Notes: generated from the letters alone by a model not told the origin. Numbered from the stretch's first letter, positions 1 to 5,766 are shown. The stretch is 6,317 bases of DNA from Nitrososphaeraceae archaeon (GCA_030038695.1 JASHSN010000207.1:1-6317), one strand, 5' to 3'. Numbers and translations are program-made.

Positions 1-181
1 TTTGGGTCTGGGCCAAAACCTCGTAGTAGCTTTCGCCCCGCAGCCATTGGAAGAAGCCAGGAGGATCGTTAATGACAGCCTTGGGATCGAACATGGGCCA
101 TATGTACAGCAGGCCCTGTTCGTCGAGTCGAAAGTCTTGAGCATTGACTGAAAATTTATGTTCCTCTCCTTGCCTAGTGTT
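1..181 (-). CDS. Edge-truncated reading frame of unknown function
   Basis: A minus-strand frame is open from the window edge back to a TAA at 182-184. From about position 145 it reads like a real protein: mixed acidic, aromatic and Gly/Pro residues, with stretches such as DFRLDEQGLLYIWP and FFQWLRGESYYEV, and GC-rich third codon positions. I do not recognise the family. No ATG, GTG or TTG lies at the 5' end of the open stretch; the first ATG is at 92-94, inside what already looks like coding sequence. The gene may therefore use a rare start, have lost its 5' end, or be a remnant. It follows the DUF1404-like gene on the same strand, and an SD-like AAGGAGAG lies at about 165-172. Composition is clearly GC-richer than in the neighbouring copper genes, which could mean foreign origin. 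A competing frame from the ATG at 142-144 is also open but yields an unlikely Cys-rich protein. Confidence 0.35.
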
Positions 182-214
182 TTACTATTATCAAAACGTG
201 ATAGAATCCCTTAC

Positions 215-922
215 TTATCTTCTTTGATGTGAAGATGAAACACTGGGAGACGAAGATGATTGCCTAACGCGTATATGAAACAATGTCCGATAGATTAGGT
301 AGCCCGGTAAAACTACAAGTAAAATGACAATACATGACACCAACATATATGTCCCAGCATTGTTATGACTGCTGACCGAATATATTCGATATATTGGCTC
401 ATTCAAGACACTAAACATTAGACCAGTAAAACCCATGACTGCGTTCAATGCAAATAGCGCCAATAGTTTGAATGATTCACCTAATGATCTCACAGCCATA
501 AGCGCCATAGCTCCGACCGCAATGAATGACATATGTTCTGCTATGTGAGCTTGTATATGCAGTTCTGCATAATCGAATATCCATGGTATATGCCAAAAGG
601 TCAAGAGACCTGTTGCAGCTATGACCCAGATGTAACCATATTTATTTATAGTAAAGAATTTTCGTAGTATTGTCGTCCATAGGGAAATTATTAATCCTAA
701 CTTCCTATGACCTGCGCCATTGCGACATCGATTAGAAAGTTTTAGCACTGTTTCAGCCACTTGAATGGACATCGCTCCAATAACAAAGAATAAAGCATGT
801 TCGAAAGTCATATGATACGCTAAGTCTCGTTCTGTAAATTCCAGAAATGTAGGTTGGACAGAGATAAATACAAGTATCCCAAATATTCCAATCAAGCAAT
901 AAGCACGTCTTGTTGAAAACAA
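215..922 (-). CDS. DUF1404-like six-helix membrane protein, possible CtaG-type copper factor
   Basis: A 235-aa integral membrane protein with about six hydrophobic segments (roughly 8-26, 38-58, 96-113, 125-146, 152-175, 192-214) and a Ser-rich, basic C-terminal tail. Conserved-looking histidines sit at membrane edges: HMTFEH (H37, H42), WHIPW (H111) and HIQAHIAEH (H122, H126, H130). The two segments HMTFEHALFFVIGAM and HIAEHMSFIAVGAM resemble each other, suggesting an internal repeat. The pattern fits the archaeal DUF1404 family and recalls caa3-type CtaG proteins, which use membrane histidines in copper delivery to haem-copper oxidases. Family assignment is from memory of motifs; the copper role is inference, supported by the upstream CuA subunit. 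The start is TTG at 920-922: a TAG lies two codons upstream and the next in-frame ATG would remove the first helix. An AGGA lies 7 nt before the TTG. It follows the previous gene by 31 nt, so the two are probably co-transcribed. Confidence 0.7.
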   Translation of the reverse strand: MFSTRRAYCLIGIFGILVFISVQPTFLEFTERDLAYHMTFEHALFFVIGAMSIQVAETVLKLSNRCRNGAGHRKLGLIISLWTTILRKFFTINKYGYIWVIAATGLLTFWHIPWIFDYAELHIQAHIAEHMSFIAVGAMALMAVRSLGESFKLLALFALNAVMGFTGLMFSVLNEPIYRIYSVSSHNNAGTYMLVSCIVILLVVLPGYLIYRTLFHIRVRQSSSSPSVSSSHQRR

Positions 923-953
923 CCCCTAATCCTACCACGAACTAGTCATTGGT

Positions 954-1670
954 CTACAAATTATTCCTACTTTTAGTCTCAGTCTTATTCCCCTTTTTTT
1001 CTAGCTGAGGAAGTCTGGTCAAGACATAGTCGTATACAGAATAGGTCCAAACTAATATTCCCCCGAGGATAAATCCATATATTAAATATGCAAATAGACC
1101 ATAACCAAATATCGTAGAAAGATAGGATCCATAGGTTGTTGGTATATGCGCATGCGTACCTTGTAACGAAAAGGGGATCGTTTGAGGATATTTCGTCAAC
1201 GCGCTTGTGAGCAGAGCTTGAAATATTGTCGATGCTACGGTGACAAAGAGCACTAAATATGCAATAACCCCCGTAGCTAAACCCATTGCCACTCCCTTTC
1301 TTTTATTGTAAATATGCAGTTTTTTGATTTTGGATGTAACCATTCCAAAAATAATTCCAACTAAAAGACCTTGAGCAAGAACGAGACCAAATGCTACAAG
1401 GCCTACATGGACTGTATCACCGTTTACAATAGGCGCAATAACTGATAATCCCAATGCGTCAAGAAAAACACCAACGGGTAAGCTTAAAACCAGAGGCAAC
1501 CACAGCATTACTCCAATAAACGCTATAGACGCAATAAAACCAGCAAACGCACCATATCCGATTCCTTTTCTCAGATTATATTGTCTTGTTAACATGAATC
1601 TATCACATGGTAATTTCCTTTCTGCCACAATGTCGTTGTCAAGTTCATCATATTCCACTTCTGAAGGCAT
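954..1670 (-). CDS. Polytopic membrane protein with an internal duplication, function unknown
   Basis: A 238-aa protein that I cannot assign to a named family. A hydrophilic, acidic N-terminus (about 1-35) precedes strong transmembrane segments near 37-62, 88-111, 127-150 and 183-211, and the C-terminus is charged. The sequence is internally duplicated: YNLRKGIGYGAFAGFIA (31-47) aligns with YNKRKGVAMGLATGVIA (121-137), and the FG-start helices at 94-111 and 188-205 align in the same order, so the core is two tandem two-helix units about 90 residues apart. It has no haem- or copper-ligand motif typical of oxidase subunit I. It lies 149 nt downstream of the CuA subunit on the same strand and 31 nt before the DUF1404-like gene, which suggests an accessory or assembly role near the oxidase (inference). 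The ATG at 1668-1670 has no clear SD, and a TATA-like box lies 54 nt upstream. The gene is secure; the function is open. Confidence 0.75.
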   Translation of the reverse strand: MPSEVEYDELDNDIVAERKLPCDRFMLTRQYNLRKGIGYGAFAGFIASIAFIGVMLWLPLVLSLPVGVFLDALGLSVIAPIVNGDTVHVGLVAFGLVLAQGLLVGIIFGMVTSKIKKLHIYNKRKGVAMGLATGVIAYLVLFVTVASTIFQALLTSALTKYPQTIPFSLQGTHAHIPTTYGSYLSTIFGYGLFAYLIYGFILGGILVWTYSVYDYVLTRLPQLEKKGNKTETKSRNNL

Positions 1671-1723
1671 CTCGTGCTTTCAGGCCACAATGTGTTTTCA
1701 GATATTCAAAAAACATTACTTGT

Positions 1724-1733
1724 CTATAAAATG
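1724..1733 (-). promoter_or_regulatory. Possible TATA box before the duplicated membrane protein gene
   Basis: Read on the minus strand this is CATTTTATAG, the same ten bases as the box before the plus-strand cupredoxin gene. It lies 54 nt upstream of the ATG at 1670, in the 149-nt gap after the CuA subunit gene. It could give the last two genes their own promoter, with a leader of roughly 25-30 nt. This is a motif match only. Confidence 0.35.
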
Positions 1734-1819
1734 CGGCATTTCGTGCAGTGCCGTCGACGTTAATTTGTAGACCCTCTAACTTAATAATTCGCATACAGAA
1801 TAATGATCTTCCTCCTCCT

Positions 1820-2476
1820 TTACACCGGCTCTCCACCGTTAGGAGTGAGTATATTTGAAGTGGTTGGATTTGGAAGCACATTAATCAATGAAGTCATGTA
1901 AGGATGCGCATATCCACAATATTCAAGACATCTCACCATATAGTATCCTGGCTTGTCAAATGTATAATAAAAGACATTATCTAATCCTGGAATAACCTGC
2001 ATCTGTAATAATATAGGCGAACCATCTGCCGGACCTGCAAATATGCCTAAACCATGATTTACATCTATTGAATGAGCGACAAATTTTACAGGCTGTCCTG
2101 CTACAAGAGTAACAATTGGCGTCTGGCCAGGAGTCAGGGGTTGACCTACTTTGTGCATTAGCCAAAACCACTGGCCTGCTGTTATATCCACGACCTGAAG
2201 ATTTTTTTGTGTAGGATTTATGGATGAAAATGCAACAGGTGGCATCCAGGGGTAGCTTATTATCCAAAGCCAAACTAGTACTGCTGCTATTCCTATTGCC
2301 CAATACTCTTCGAAGTGGAAGTTTTTCTTTGACATAAAGGACTGCGGCCTCATCCTGGTAGTAGCCATCACTATCAGGAGCCCTGCCGCTCCTATTGTGA
2401 TAGTTATTATAAAAATATACAACAGAGTATCCGGACCCCATCCGTAATTAGCTGCTAGATTAACTGTATTATTCAT
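1820..2476 (-). CDS. coxB: Cytochrome c oxidase subunit II with a complete CuA site
   Basis: A 218-aa protein with the subunit II plan: two N-terminal membrane helices (about 17-38 and 58-77), then an exposed cupredoxin domain. All CuA ligand positions are present: H135 in AHSIDVNHG, then C183, E185, C187, H191 and M194 in CLEYCGYAHPYM (C-x-E-x-C-x3-H-x2-M). An aromatic patch GQWFW (101-105) matches the family's electron-entry region. The domain would accept electrons from a small copper protein and pass them to the haem a of subunit I. The start chosen is the ATG at 2474-2476; a longer frame to a TTG at 2533 would overlap the upstream gene. That ATG lies 1 nt after the stop of the upstream cupredoxin gene, so translational coupling is likely; a weak AAGGGG lies about 9 nt before it. 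The oddity is that no subunit I gene is adjacent on either side. The CuA assignment is very secure; the partner is unknown. Confidence 0.93.
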   Translation of the reverse strand: MNNTVNLAANYGWGPDTLLYIFIITITIGAAGLLIVMATTRMRPQSFMSKKNFHFEEYWAIGIAAVLVWLWIISYPWMPPVAFSSINPTQKNLQVVDITAGQWFWLMHKVGQPLTPGQTPIVTLVAGQPVKFVAHSIDVNHGLGIFAGPADGSPILLQMQVIPGLDNVFYYTFDKPGYYMVRCLEYCGYAHPYMTSLINVLPNPTTSNILTPNGGEPV

Positions 2477-2477
2477 G

Positions 2478-3173
2478 CTAGGTAGCCCCTTTGAGTAGTA
2501 CTTGATCCGTTCTATGGTTACTTGTATCAACAACGTCTAGATCACCCACCATGCCTAGCCACAAGTGTCCTCGAACCTGGCAAAAGTACTTGAAATCTCC
2601 TACTTGTGTTGCTCTAAATGTGGTTACTTGCTGTGTGGCTGGCTGCATAAATGCATCAATTTGTCCTTCTTGGAATTTTAGTTGGCAGCCAGGACATGGC
2701 GTAACAGCCATAACATTATATGGTAAGTATCTGACACGGTCAGGGAGAGGCATATTCATTGTCTTTTGCAGAAGATCTAGTGTTTGCTGTGAAAAATCAG
2801 CTATACCGAAGTTATGTGCCATCATTCCTGCATTAATGATAGTTATCTGGACTACATCTCCCTTGTTTACTTTGATTGTTGGTCCCCATATTGTACCATT
2901 CCAACCAAAGTCATATTGGACAAGCACAAATCTCTTGTCTATGTGCTCATTTGTATTAGGAGGAACTCGAACAGGCTCCAAGAGAGAGGTCCCAAATACC
3001 TTTTTAGTAGAAAGGTGAATCTGGGATGATTGTGATGCAACCATTGCCAGTATTGTACTAGCTGCAGCAGCTATCATTACAAGTCCTATACCTATTACAA
3101 CCTTACCGTTTAAACTATATCCTTTAGATTCATCTCTATCTTCGTCTTTTCCCTCTGGTCTGTTTACCTTCAA
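2478..3173 (-). CDS. Membrane-anchored blue copper protein, rusticyanin/sulfocyanin-type ligand spacing
   Basis: A 231-aa protein with a charged N-terminus (1-18), one membrane anchor (about 23-46) and a C-terminal cupredoxin domain (about 80-215). Type 1 copper ligands are visible: H120 in AHNFG, and C198, H203, M208 in CQVRGHLWLGM. The C-x4-H-x4-M spacing matches rusticyanin and sulfocyanin, families of high-potential carriers that feed archaeal or acidophile oxidases. An additional CPGC pair (C160, C163) sits in an insertion before the last strands; it could form a disulfide or a second metal site. The gene is first in the cluster and ends 1 nt before the CuA subunit gene, so it is the likely electron donor to, or a subunit of, that oxidase (inference). 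The start is TTG at 3171-3173, since a TAA lies three codons upstream and the next good ATG is inside the anchor. There is no SD; a TATA-like box about 30-40 nt upstream suggests a nearly leaderless mRNA. Confidence 0.88.
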   Translation of the reverse strand: MKVNRPEGKDEDRDESKGYSLNGKVVIGIGLVMIAAAASTILAMVASQSSQIHLSTKKVFGTSLLEPVRVPPNTNEHIDKRFVLVQYDFGWNGTIWGPTIKVNKGDVVQITIINAGMMAHNFGIADFSQQTLDLLQKTMNMPLPDRVRYLPYNVMAVTPCPGCQLKFQEGQIDAFMQPATQQVTTFRATQVGDFKYFCQVRGHLWLGMVGDLDVVDTSNHRTDQVLLKGAT

Positions 3174-3201
3174 AACCGGTTAAAGCATAATACTTTACAT
3201 C

Positions 3202-3213
3202 ACATAAAAATAA
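3202..3213 (-). promoter_or_regulatory. Possible TATA box for the cupredoxin-CuA cluster
   Basis: On the minus strand the region reads ATTATTTTTATG, centred about 34 nt before the TTG at 3173. Archaeal TATA boxes lie about 25 nt before transcription start, so the leader would be only about 10 nt, in keeping with the missing SD. Motif-based call. Confidence 0.4.
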
Positions 3214-3225
3214 TCGTATAGAAAC

Positions 3226-3237
3226 ATACTGAAGATT
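3226..3237 (+). repeat. 12-bp motif ATACTGAAGATT, copy 1, in the divergent intergenic region
   Basis: ATACTGAAGATT lies 71 nt before the ATG of the plus-strand cupredoxin gene, in the same orientation as that gene. The identical 12-mer occurs before the NDH-2 gene and inside the transposase remnant; the match to the transposase copy extends to 15 bases (AACATACTGAAGATT, 3223-3237). It could be a shared operator or a chance/mobile repeat. Confidence 0.4.
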
Positions 3238-3267
3238 GTTCTACGTGATGACGTTTAGAAAAACGCA

Positions 3268-3277
3268 CATTTTATAG
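3268..3277 (+). promoter_or_regulatory. Possible TATA box for the plus-strand cupredoxin gene
   Basis: CATTTTATAG lies about 35 nt before the ATG at 3309. With the usual 25-nt distance, transcription would start near 3298-3301, giving a very short leader, and no SD is present. The same ten bases appear on the minus strand at 1724-1733. Confidence 0.5.
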
Positions 3278-3308
3278 CAATGTTATACAGTGTTAGAATA
3301 CGGTACAT

Positions 3309-3749
3309 ATGTCTAGTAACCAGCTGTTGCAAGTGGTTGGAATATCACTCATAATAATTTCTTTTGTTATGGTGGGCTATGTAGTCTATGTCGTGGCAAC
3401 GAATGCAGAAAAAATGCATGAGCCCAACTTAATGACGGTCATCTCTCCTCATACACATATGGTACAAATTTTGTTTGGTGATGGCAGAGTAGGGTTGAAT
3501 AAGGTATTTTATCTTCCCAGTAACATAGTTATACCTCAAGGCGACACTGTTAAGTGGATTAACGATGATACCGTCAGTCATACTGTTACTGCGGCGCGAT
3601 TTAATTCAGGACTAATATGGCCACAAGGATCTACATACGGGCTGTCATCTTACAGCCATAAGTTTGATACATCTGGAACATACTCATATTTTTGTCAGAT
3701 ACATCCGTATATGAGTGGTGTTGTTCTTACAAATATTGATAAGCCATAA
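3309..3749 (+). CDS. Membrane-anchored plastocyanin/halocyanin-type blue copper protein
   Basis: A 146-aa protein with one N-terminal membrane helix (about 8-30) that acts as an anchor or uncleaved signal, followed by a single plastocyanin-like domain (about 45-144) on the outer face. Type 1 copper ligands are H91 in VSHTVT and C129, H132, M135 in CQIHPYM; the C-x2-H-x2-M spacing is that of plastocyanin, halocyanin and similar proteins, unlike the wider spacing in the divergent gene. The glycine-proline strand entry VIPQGDTVKWIND (74-86) is also typical. It probably carries electrons between membrane complexes, perhaps to the CuA oxidase next door (inference). It is divergent from the oxidase cluster and appears monocistronic, with its own TATA-like box and no SD. 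The ATG at 3309 is the first possible start and gives a normal anchor length. Confidence 0.92.
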   Translation: MSSNQLLQVVGISLIIISFVMVGYVVYVVATNAEKMHEPNLMTVISPHTHMVQILFGDGRVGLNKVFYLPSNIVIPQGDTVKWINDDTVSHTVTAARFNSGLIWPQGSTYGLSSYSHKFDTSGTYSYFCQIHPYMSGVVLTNIDKP

Positions 3750-3759
3750 AGGCTAGTTT

Positions 3760-3767
3760 AAAAAAAA
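3760..3767 (-). terminator. Possible oligo-T terminator for minus-strand transcription
   Basis: Eight A's on the plus strand give TTTTTTTT on the minus strand, just inside the convergent side of the plus-strand cupredoxin gene. Archaeal polymerase stops at such tracts, so this could stop read-through from the NDH-2 side before it runs antisense to the cupredoxin gene. No hairpin is needed or seen. Confidence 0.25.
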
Positions 3768-3789
3768 TAGATGAGATTCAAAAACGCAA

Positions 3790-3888
3790 TCAGGGAGGTT
3801 CTGAGCCCCGTCCTAGCGTAGTGTGAGCCACGTTCTCTTCTCTCTGTTCTTTGATACGAAATCCAACTACTGTGTTGTCATAACGCAC
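3790..3888 (-). other. Short protein-like frame, possible gene remnant
   Basis: A 32-residue minus-strand frame from a GTG at 3886-3888 to a TGA at 3790-3792 has protein-like composition (for example RYDNTVVGFRIKEQ). It ends about 23 nt before the T8 tract on the same strand. It is too short to identify, lacks a clear ribosome binding site and has a stop closely upstream. It may be the tail of a decayed gene in the 443-nt stretch 3750-4192, which otherwise shows no confident gene, tRNA or repeat array. Confidence 0.15.
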
Positions 3889-3941
3889 ACCTAACCGTTG
3901 GAATCAAGATATCGGAAAATAGTTTATTTATTATTATTAGG

Positions 3942-3950
3942 AAAGGAGAT
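3942..3950 (+). promoter_or_regulatory. Strong SD-like site before a small ORF
   Basis: AAAGGAGAT is the best SD-like sequence in the window. GGAG ends 7 nt before a TTG at 3956-3958. An ATG at 3951-3953 would give only Met-Ala before a stop. An AT-rich TATA-like stretch lies at 3921-3938. Confidence 0.3.
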
Positions 3951-3955
3951 ATGGC

Positions 3956-4147
3956 TTGAAGAAAGATATAGCGATAAGTGGAGATCTAAAGTTAAACGAG
4001 CAAGGGGGAGATATCCGAGGTCATTCACGGGCTTTAGTTGGTGGACACCTTGTATGCAAGAGGAGGAAGTTGAGTGAATTCACGGCAATGTCTGGTAGCC
4101 GCACTCCCGCGAATACAATGATTATGGCGATCACAGTTTCTCGATAA
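3956..4147 (+). CDS. Small hypothetical protein, doubtful
   Basis: A 63-aa frame starting at TTG with a good SD 7 nt upstream and ending at TAA just before the convergent NDH-2 gene. The product begins MKKDIAISGDLKLNE and is basic in the middle (CKRRK). It shows no membrane helix, signal peptide or motif that I recognise. The same DNA is open in other frames: a minus-strand frame 4021-4134 of 37 residues with a hydrophobic start, and a second plus frame of about 56 residues ending near 4077. The coding strand is therefore uncertain. GC content is higher here than in the neighbours. It could be a genuine small gene, a remnant or noncoding; the ribosome binding site is the only positive evidence. 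Confidence 0.25.
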   Translation: MKKDIAISGDLKLNEQGGDIRGHSRALVGGHLVCKRRKLSEFTAMSGSRTPANTMIMAITVSR

Positions 4148-4192
4148 CACACGTCTATTATTTAGTCAATGCAAGAATTAAAATGCTGAAAC

Positions 4193-5566
4193 TCACTTAT
4201 TCGCAATACTATTGGTTGTTTCTTCCTCAATGTCGCTCGTCGTCAAATCAGTTCTTTTAATCATGGATACATCTGGTTTGAAGAGGAAATCTATTGTCCA
4301 ATCAACCATAACTTTTAATTTCTTCCTCCCAGTTGGAAGACTAGACAGATAATACATGCGCCAAAGCCACCATGCAACAATTCCGTGTAGCTTAATCCTA
4401 CCATAAAGTATAGCCACACCGGTCCTTTTTCCAATCTCTGCCATCATACCTCTTGTTTTATAATCGAATTTTAGCTTCCTGTTTTCCTTCCCCTTAATTG
4501 CTAGCAGTATATTCTTTGCAGCTACTTTACCTTGCTCCAGAGCAGATTGCGCTGTCGCGGGATAAGGTCTTCCAGTATGAGGATCTGTTATAGACGCACA
4601 ATCACCAAGAGCGTAAACTCCATTATACCCTGGTACTTCTAGGTAGCTATTAGCTATAATCCTGTGCCCTCTGTCATGTTCGCAAGGGAGTTCAGCTATT
4701 AGCTTACTTGGAGTCACACCTGCAGTCCAAATGACTGTATATGAAGGTATTATTGTATTATTGTCTGTCTTTACAACATTTGCAGTCACTTCAGTAACAA
4801 GACTTTTCATTATAAATTCTACACCACTTTCTTTTAGTTTCTCTAATGCGAACCTACCTAACTCCTCATCTACCTGTTCGAGTAATCTATCATCACCATG
4901 AATAAGTATTACTCTTAATTGTGTCATATAGATATTTTTATAGTAATCCTTAATACCTTCTCGTAGAAAGTCATTAATTGCTCCTACTGTTTCGACGCCA
5001 TTAAATCCTCCCCCAACTACTACAAAAGTTAATAGGGCCTTTATTAGTTCCTTATTGTCTTTTTTTGCCTCAGAACTTGCTTGTTCAAGTAAGTTTATCA
5101 TATGATTTCTTAGGAGAATGGCATCTACAATGCTCTTCATAGTAAAGGCGTTCTTTTGTATCCCCGTGTTGTGAAAGAAATTATTCTCATTCCCTAATGC
5201 AATAACAAGGTAATCATACTCGAATGTGTGTTCGCGTCCCTCAGTTGGCCTTGATTGTCTTCCAATTGTATACGTCATTTTGACTTTTTTGTTAGCTAGA
5301 TCTATTGATTCCACGCTACCTTCATGAAAGTCGGCTTTCTTACAAAAAGTTCTAACAGGAGTAACTACATGTGGTACATCAATCATACCGGATGCTACCT
5401 CGGGGAGCATTGGAGTGAATAGTAGAAAGTTGTCCTTACTTACTAGGGATATTCTAATATTCTTTTTGTTATGAAATTCCTTTTGAAGTTTTTTCACAAC
5501 TTCAACAGCTGCAAAACCGCTACCCAAAATTAGTATATGTGTATCTTTGTGAGCAGCACTTTCCAT
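4193..5566 (-). CDS. ndh: Type II NADH dehydrogenase (NDH-2), FAD-dependent
   Basis: A 457-aa two-dinucleotide-binding flavoprotein that would oxidise NADH and reduce membrane quinone without pumping protons. The FAD-binding Rossmann motif GSGFAA lies at 15-20; the NDH-2-typical stretch NFLLFTPMLPEVASG at 46-60; the NADH-binding motif GGGFNGVET at 185-193; the second FAD motif YALGDCA at 318-324; and the quinone-side AQSALEQG at 339-346. The C-terminal part (about 383-430: GVAILYG, WWLWRMYYL, VDWTIDFLF) matches the amphipathic membrane-binding end of NDH-2. Length is normal for the family. The start is ATG at 5564-5566, with AGGA 10 nt upstream and a TATA-like box at 5608-5619. The gene stands alone, with no complex I genes nearby. 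A sulfide:quinone oxidoreductase is a less likely alternative: the two redox cysteines expected of that family are not evident. Confidence 0.88.
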   Translation of the reverse strand: MESAAHKDTHILILGSGFAAVEVVKKLQKEFHNKKNIRISLVSKDNFLLFTPMLPEVASGMIDVPHVVTPVRTFCKKADFHEGSVESIDLANKKVKMTYTIGRQSRPTEGREHTFEYDYLVIALGNENNFFHNTGIQKNAFTMKSIVDAILLRNHMINLLEQASSEAKKDNKELIKALLTFVVVGGGFNGVETVGAINDFLREGIKDYYKNIYMTQLRVILIHGDDRLLEQVDEELGRFALEKLKESGVEFIMKSLVTEVTANVVKTDNNTIIPSYTVIWTAGVTPSKLIAELPCEHDRGHRIIANSYLEVPGYNGVYALGDCASITDPHTGRPYPATAQSALEQGKVAAKNILLAIKGKENRKLKFDYKTRGMMAEIGKRTGVAILYGRIKLHGIVAWWLWRMYYLSSLPTGRKKLKVMVDWTIDFLFKPDVSMIKRTDLTTSDIEEETTNSIANK

Positions 5567-5607
5567 ACTAATCTCGTCCTAGATTCATCTTATCACTTGA
5601 TATCGTC

Positions 5608-5619
5608 CCTATTAAAGTA
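5608..5619 (-). promoter_or_regulatory. Possible TATA box for the NDH-2 gene
   Basis: On the minus strand the sequence reads ACTTTAATAGGG, centred about 46-50 nt before the ATG at 5566. Transcription would start near 5585-5590, leaving a leader of about 20 nt that includes the AGGA at 5577-5580. Motif-based. Confidence 0.35.
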
Positions 5620-5628
5620 TACAGTCGA

Positions 5629-5640
5629 AATCTTCAGTAT
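5629..5640 (-). repeat. 12-bp motif ATACTGAAGATT, copy 2, upstream of NDH-2
   Basis: On the minus strand this is ATACTGAAGATT, 62 nt before the NDH-2 ATG and oriented like that gene. Copy 1 has the same orientation and a 71-nt gap before the plus-strand cupredoxin gene. In both cases it lies upstream of the presumed TATA box, where an archaeal activator could bind. It also lies 7 bp inside a possible insertion-sequence end at 5620, so an origin in the mobile element is possible. Confidence 0.4.
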
Positions 5641-5766
5641 ATTGGGATGAGTCTCCTAGATTTCTAGATTAAGTTGGTCTAGGGATGAATGTCAGTCCAA
5701 TGCAGACATGGACAATCGTTCATGACCTTGGTATAGTATCTAAGAGATCAAAACTTGTACTTGAAC

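Noticed and set aside
1..144. Minus-strand frame from the ATG at 142-144 as the gene at the left edge
   Set aside because: It is open, but its product is a Cys-, Ser- and Arg-rich string typical of an out-of-frame shadow. The overlapping frame reads far more like a protein.
189..203. Inverted repeat TATCA/TGATA after the DUF1404-like gene as a terminator
   Set aside because: Five AT-rich base pairs with no T tract on the minus strand are within chance expectation.
954..1670. The polytopic protein as a short or divergent oxidase subunit I
   Set aside because: It is about 240 residues, has too few helices, lacks the conserved His ligands of haem-copper oxidases, and is an internal duplication.
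1734..1753. Hairpin CGGCA/TGCCG as a terminator after the CuA subunit gene
   Set aside because: Only five base pairs with a ten-base loop, and the T-rich bases after it read better as a TATA-like box. Archaeal termination does not rely on such stems.
2474..2533. Longer subunit II start at the TTG at 2531-2533
   Set aside because: It would overlap the end of the upstream cupredoxin gene by 56 nt and add a polar extension before the first helix. The ATG at 2474-2476 fits the family and the 1-nt spacing.
2551..3029. Plus-strand open frames opposite the cupredoxin gene, and similar frames opposite or overlapping other genes (753-938, 1648-1881, 1977-2441)
   Set aside because: They lie antisense to or out of frame with secure genes that have ligand motifs or membrane helices, and show no domain features of their own.
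3750..3955. A tRNA or box C/D RNA in the noncoding stretch after the plus-strand cupredoxin gene
   Set aside because: No cloverleaf with a TTCGA arm could be drawn, and the single CTGA near 3800 has no matching C box at a sensible distance.
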